Below, piece by piece: positions 59,101-64,000 of a stretch of 64,000 nucleotides of DNA. The stretch comes from Malurus cyaneus samueli (taxonomy: Eukaryota > Chordata > Aves > Passeriformes > Maluridae): NCBI GenBank assembly GCA_009741485.1, contig CM019216.1:54106918-54170917 (forward strand), given 5' to 3'. Under the pieces are notes generated by a model. It worked only from the letters and a program-made list of their open reading frames with translations. It was not told the DNA's origin and made no database searches. Each line of letters begins with the position of its first letter. Within the stretch, counting starts at the first letter, position 1. A program made the translations under genes and the position numbers.

Positions 59101-59272
59101 GTGACTTCCTGGCCTAGTCAAAGAAGAGGTTGTATTTCTCAAAAAATGTCCTCTCTGTGGTTTTCCTAAGAACTTCTTGACGAGACTGGTTTGGAAGTTC
59201 AGTTTTCATATGTGTCTGTAGCAGTAGTATCGTTCCCTGTAATGCAATGCGATGCTTTGCTTTTATTTACAG

Positions 59273-59394
59273 GAAGAGTGAAATCTTCCATGCCAGATGG
59301 CAGAATTTATTTATTTGAAAATCCAAGCCAAAATGATTCAGTCCTTCCTAAGAACAAGACTAATGGAAAACCTATAATTCGCCTATATCCATAA
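59273..59394 (+). CDS. Unassigned terminal-exon candidate
   Basis: A clean acceptor (TTTGCTTTTATTTACAG, AG at 59271-59272) is followed by an open frame of 39 codons plus two bases of a split codon, ending in TAA at 59392-59394. The peptide is not low-complexity: RVKSSMPDGRIYLFENPSQN followed by a Lys-rich part and an end KPIIRLYP. I do not recognise the family. It needs an upstream exon ending in phase 1, which I could not identify. No poly(A) signal follows within several hundred bases. It could be the last exon of an unlisted small gene, an alternative 3' exon of CCDC170, or chance. No function is proposed. Confidence 0.4.
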
Positions 59395-62300
59395 ACAAAA
59401 ATGTGGCAATTTGGAGTCCTTCAGGACAGGGTGAAAACTTAAGTTTCTTTTTAACAAGCATTCCTGGCTTGCCCTGGACTAGAACAAAGGACACCTCATT
59501 ACTCCCAGTGCTCTTTTAATTAGGAGCAAACAGGAGTGGAAGGAATGGTCCATCTCCAAGCCACAAGGAAAAGGGACAGACCCAAGAAAGAGCTGGTTAT
59601 GGCAGGTTTCACAGGGAAGGGAAGACAAAGGAAGTTTAATAGGAGAGCTACAGTATAGGTGGGCTGTAAGACAAAAAAAGAAAAGGGTGAGCAGTTGAGT
59701 AGTTGAGAAGAGGTGTGAGCAGTTGAATAGGGATTTGGGAACAAGTGTTTGGGAGACCTGTAGATAGGGACGTGAGCAGCATATAGTGGTGAGAATGGGA
59801 GTGTTTCAGAACTTCCTGGTCATAGACCAGGATTAAGGACAGGGAGCAAGCCAAGGGTAAGAGACTGAGGTTGATTCTGTTGGGTGCAGTAATGGGAAGA
59901 CCAGGAGCAGTATGAGAAATCAGCACTTGCATCTCCAGATGAAGCAGGAAGAGTGGGAGGGAGAAAGGTAACACAGGATGGAATCAGTGTGCAAAATATT
60001 CCCAGCATTTCATGCCAGCAGGAGATGGGATGTGCAGTCTTTGTGAACTTCTTCCATTGTGTTTAGGTACATACATTCTGTGTAGGGAAGAGTATTCATA
60101 TTTCCTTTTTGGAGAACTCAGAATGTCTTTTAAAAAAAAATTGGATTTATGAAGGTGAATATTGTCTAAATGTCAGGGACAGGATTTTGAAAAAAGATAC
60201 AATCAAAACTAAACTAGCTTGCTGCTTGCCTCTGGGAGACCTCAGCAATACTGTCAAAATAAGGGGAAAAGGAAGTATGAAGAAAAAGTTGGTTTGAAAA
60301 TGTTCTAAATGTAAAGAAGAAAGTAATTTTTTGAAGTGTATGAATTCTAAGACAATTCTTTTTTTCTCACGTAGCACTCTTCATCTTCTTGCTTATTGTA
60401 ATGGCAAATGCTGTTTGATTTTGAGAAAGTGAGAAATCATTGGGAAATCCCTCCCATTTCTCACTACCTCCATCAGGAGCCTTTCACCCATTAATCCTCA
60501 GAAGATGGTTAAGCTACAATTTCACTTTATGGTAGGAGGGCACTGTGGTCTGACTCTCCCCCAGCAATGCTTCTGGTCCATTCCTGCCTTCCACCACTTG
60601 GCCTTGCAGGGGAGGAGCCTCCCCAGGAGCCAAAATACTGGTGAATCTATTTGGGAAACTGCAAAATGTTCAGAAGGCGGCCTTTTCCATGAAAAACAGT
60701 GCCAATGAATAAAAGTCTCTCTTCCCACTGGTAGAGATCCCAACTCTTCCAATTTCCAGTGGTAGGAGAAGCAGGAGTCACTCTGGGCTTGTGGCTGGTG
60801 TCTTGGTGAATTTGTTTGGCTTTGACTGGATGGGATCTCCAAGGGATCTCCATTTTTATGTTGTGAAACCCATAAGCCTGGAGGTTTGGATAGCAGCTGA
60901 AATCCCATGTCTGCTCTGGTAGAGAAATTTGGTTTTTAGCTTCTAAATAAAAAGAAATTTAAAATGCCTTTTCTGTATGTATTCAATGTATGTGTTCAAA
61001 ATCAATGAAAGATAATGATAGTTATGCCAGTACAAGGACTTTACTCAAAAAACCAAACTAGTAAATGTAAATCAGTGCTTTTTACATGAAGAAAAAATTG
61101 CTGATGATTACCATGCATCCTTAACAGTATCAAAGGTGTAGTTCTCCCAATATGCAATTACTGTTTGCACCTCTGTTTTGAAAAGGAAACTTTTATGAAT
61201 ATCTAGTAGTTTATTGTTCCATTTTCAAACCCCAGTGTTGCAGCAAATAAACACAACTCCTTTGCCATCCCAAATCCTGCAAGATTGCTATGTTTTATGG
61301 CTGATTAGCACTTGCATAAATCAAATTCTACAAAATCCTGTGACCATCAGAATTATTTTGAATTTCAGAATGTGCAAAAACTTTTAAAAAATACATTAGC
61401 CTTTGTCTCTTTCATAGTTAAAAAACCAAAATACATTTGCAAGCTATATTTTTTGCCAGTGAAAAATGTAATTTTTATAATAGAAGAAGGTTCCTTTCTG
61501 TTCTTTGATCCAAGACTTCAGTTTCACAAAGGTTAAACATGAATGTTTTTATTCTGTTTAAAAGGAAGATAACTACAGTTGCTCATTCACCTTAAGAAAG
61601 TTCTTTAAAATTTTCATTGATGAAGCACAAGAGTGTAATGATTTCATATTTGGTAGCATAAAAGGCTCCCTATAATGTGTTGAACTTTTTCTTTAGAAAA
61701 AAATGGAAATATCATTCTGTGTTATTTCCTTTTAGGTTTTTCATTTAGCTTAAAATGAACTGTAATGGTATTTATTTCTCAGATGGATTGTAAATTTCAC
61801 ATCCCCAAAAGTACAATCTGGTCATGTTAAAGAATCCTTGAATAAGTGATCTTGAAAAGTCTCTTATAGAGTCTCTTATAGAGACTTTTGTCCTCATTCT
61901 TTCAGTGGCAAATAGCGCTACCTTGTACAATAAATTCCTCAACCTATTACACCTTGAATAAATATTTCACATATGAGACTGCTTGTCTTAGGGTTGTAGT
62001 CAGGAGTTAACCCTTATTTGGCCTTACCACTCTGCTGTTTCTTAGCTGGGCACAGGCTGGTGGCTTTGTCATTCCGTGTTGAACAGAAAAAGCTTTCTCA
62101 TGATAACATTCACATTTTTTAATGTGACTGAAACACATGATAAGATGGGTCCATATTGTATCACGTGAGTGAAAAATTGCAGCAGTGGTGCAATTGCCTA
62201 AGCTTCTGACATTCCTTCTTGTGCTTTGGGAAGCTGGAATTTTGCCTCTGGAAAAGGATTAAGGTTTTCAAGGGACTCAGGTATGACAATATTTTCCTTT

Positions 62301-64000
62301 TAACCACAGCAATCACTTTTTGAGAGCCTGCTGGGAAGAGCAATTCTCTGACCAATGAACATCATGCTGTCAAATTCTTATTCAGTGCCTGTCTTGTAGT
62401 TCTTAAATTGAATTAAGGTTAAATTAAATTGAGGTTGTAAAGAAAAGTGTCAGAATACAAAAATGCTATGATATGTTGAACAGAAAACACACAGCGTTGT
62501 CCACCTAATAATACTGATGATGATAACAAAGTAATAATGCTGACTTATTTCTAATGAACACATTTCTTTGTATGTATTTAACCAATAAATTATTAATAAC
62601 TAAAAATACAACTGGACTAGATTAAATGCCACCCAATTAAAAATTAATAATTACATATTATTTATTTATTCTTATGAATAAGACTGTGTCCAGCATAATA
62701 CTTTCTATGGTAAGATCTCAAACAGAGATAGAAGCCTGACAAAGGGCTTCTGACCTCTTGTTAACATCATTGCATAGGGAGAAACTAGAATAAAGACAAA
62801 TAACTTGCTGAAAAATGCAGCAAAGTGCAAGGCAGAAGGATCACTGCATCCTCTCACTCTGCCCTGGTGCCAAGCCGCACATCTGTGCTGCAGCTGGACC
62901 TGATACTTCCCTGCTTTTCCTGAGCTCATTTCTCAGCTGCATTTCCTGACAAAATATGGATCTTCCTGTAGTACACGAAACCCTCCAATTTAGCATTTTC
63001 TAAAGGAACTATGTTTGCTTCTCTGAAACAAGAAGAAACATATGAAAAGCAGCTCAGCTCAGTTGTAGTTTGAATGCCACCACTTAAACTCAGTCTGTTT
63101 GATAACCATATGGAAAGGGGGTTGGAATCATGCAGGAATCACATTTAGCAATTTTAAGATTGCTTTCACACTCCCTTGTAAAATATCTGAATATCGTTGT
63201 CACAAATATTTCTAAATAATCATAATGGTAGGGTGCTTTTTGACATCAGTAGGCTCAGAGAAATTAGAAATAAAACCAGGAAGTGACAACAAAGAGCAAA
63301 CTCCCCTGTGTGGGATGGTTCTATCTGTAGCAATATTTTATAATTTCACATCAGCAGACTTTGAAATTATGATTAAGAGTTGTCAAAACATTAAAATCCC
63401 AGATATTTTAATTGCTGCAGAATGTATTTGGTTTTGCCTCTCCTGGAAGTTTACCATAATTTTCCAGGCAGACAGGTTTGTTTTACTTCCACACGATAAA
63501 CAACATGAGCTCTAAAAATAAGTTGCAAAACTTTTAGCTTCAGTTTAAAGGAGAGGATACATTTTTCACGTCAAAATATGTACATAAAAAAGGGAGGAGT
63601 TTTAGAAGCCCCAAAGTATCAGTCAGCAGGAGCCAAGTGGATACTGATTCCTCTAATAAGTGCTGTGGAATGGTGGAAATGGTTGGTTTGAGGGATCAGG
63701 ATGCTGTTGGCTCAGAGGTGTGCAATGAAGCAATGGGACCAGACAGCAAAATGGTAAAGAGCTTCTGGTGCAGAATAAAATGATGCTGGTATAGAACAAT
63801 CACCCAAATTACTGAGGTGTCCATGTGCGTATAATGTATATTCCTTATATAAATCCAGGCACATGATGGTCTTTGTTTTCCAGCACGTAGCAATTCCCAG
63901 CCATGAGTCTGTGGTGCGTGTTCATCAAATAGGATAAGGTGTTGTTTGCCCCATTGAATCACTCTTAGGCAGTTCACATGTAAGGCCAGTTCCATGGTGT
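59395..64000. other. Intergenic DNA toward expected ESR1
   Basis: AT-rich sequence with scattered short open frames and no recognisable gene. A short tandem repeat occurs at 61859-61884. By conserved gene order ESR1 should follow; its untranslated exons or enhancers could be here but cannot be seen from sequence alone. Confidence 0.6.
61859..61884. repeat. Short tandem duplication
   Basis: The unit GTCTCTTATAGA is present twice in a row, the second copy followed by the start of its own inverse (GACTTTTG). Confidence 0.8.

Larger units (their letters stand above)
54126..59272. other. Intergenic DNA downstream of CCDC170
   Basis: Mostly AT-rich. It contains the (AAATCT)n array at 54929-55004 and a T run at 56138-56158. 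Two moderately GC-rich patches lie at about 56.9-57.2 and 57.5-58.1 kb, with open frames on both strands but no recognised protein. No ESR1 coding sequence is present. Confidence 0.65.

Noticed and set aside
52678..64000. Search for ESR1 coding exons
   Set aside because: No frame resembling the ESR1 N-terminal exon or zinc-finger exons was found; ESR1 should lie beyond the window.
1..64000. Bacterial-type systems, CRISPR arrays, tRNA or rRNA genes
   Set aside because: No regularly spaced repeats with spacers, no tRNA-like boxes and no rRNA segments were seen; the window is ordinary vertebrate nuclear DNA.

Overview
This is vertebrate nuclear DNA, almost certainly from a bird. It is AT-rich, with short exons in long introns, one strong CpG island, many CR1 LINE fragments (the main avian retroposon) and an LTR of a kind known from bird endogenous retroviruses. 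Three conserved genes appear in the order RMND1 (minus), ARMT1 (plus), CCDC170 (plus). This is the order upstream of ESR1 on human 6q25. The species cannot be fixed from the sequence.

Layout: 1-3970 is RMND1 intron, 3971-4473 is its first coding exon (minus strand), and 4474 to about 6.1 kb is intron 1. A CpG island at about 6.12-7.70 kb lies between RMND1 and ARMT1 and is the likely shared, head-to-head promoter. ARMT1 (7344-12986, plus) has five coding exons, four of them certain. Exon 1 has a reading-phase conflict at its best donor. Its first intron carries an ERV-type solo LTR. From 12987 to 27245 lie the ARMT1 3' UTR and spacer DNA, with a GC-rich patch near 20.1-20.55 kb, CR1 remnants and microsatellites. 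CCDC170 (27246-52677, plus) is resolved into ten coding exons that join in frame to about 703 residues of coiled coil. Only its short N-terminal exon was not found. From 52678 to the end is the 3' UTR and intergenic DNA toward the expected ESR1. No ESR1 coding exon is visible.

The gene products act separately. RMND1 is a mitochondrial inner-membrane protein that supports mitochondrial translation. ARMT1 is a DUF89 metal-dependent damage-control phosphatase, also reported as a protein carboxyl methyltransferase. CCDC170 is a microtubule- and Golgi-associated coiled-coil protein. Only RMND1 and ARMT1 share regulatory DNA by position.

The most useful leads are the ARMT1 exon 1 phase conflict, an unassigned exon-like ORF with a good acceptor at 59273-59394, and the missing first exon of CCDC170. 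I saw no convincing new biological system. Gene names come from recognising protein similarity by eye, and no database search was run.
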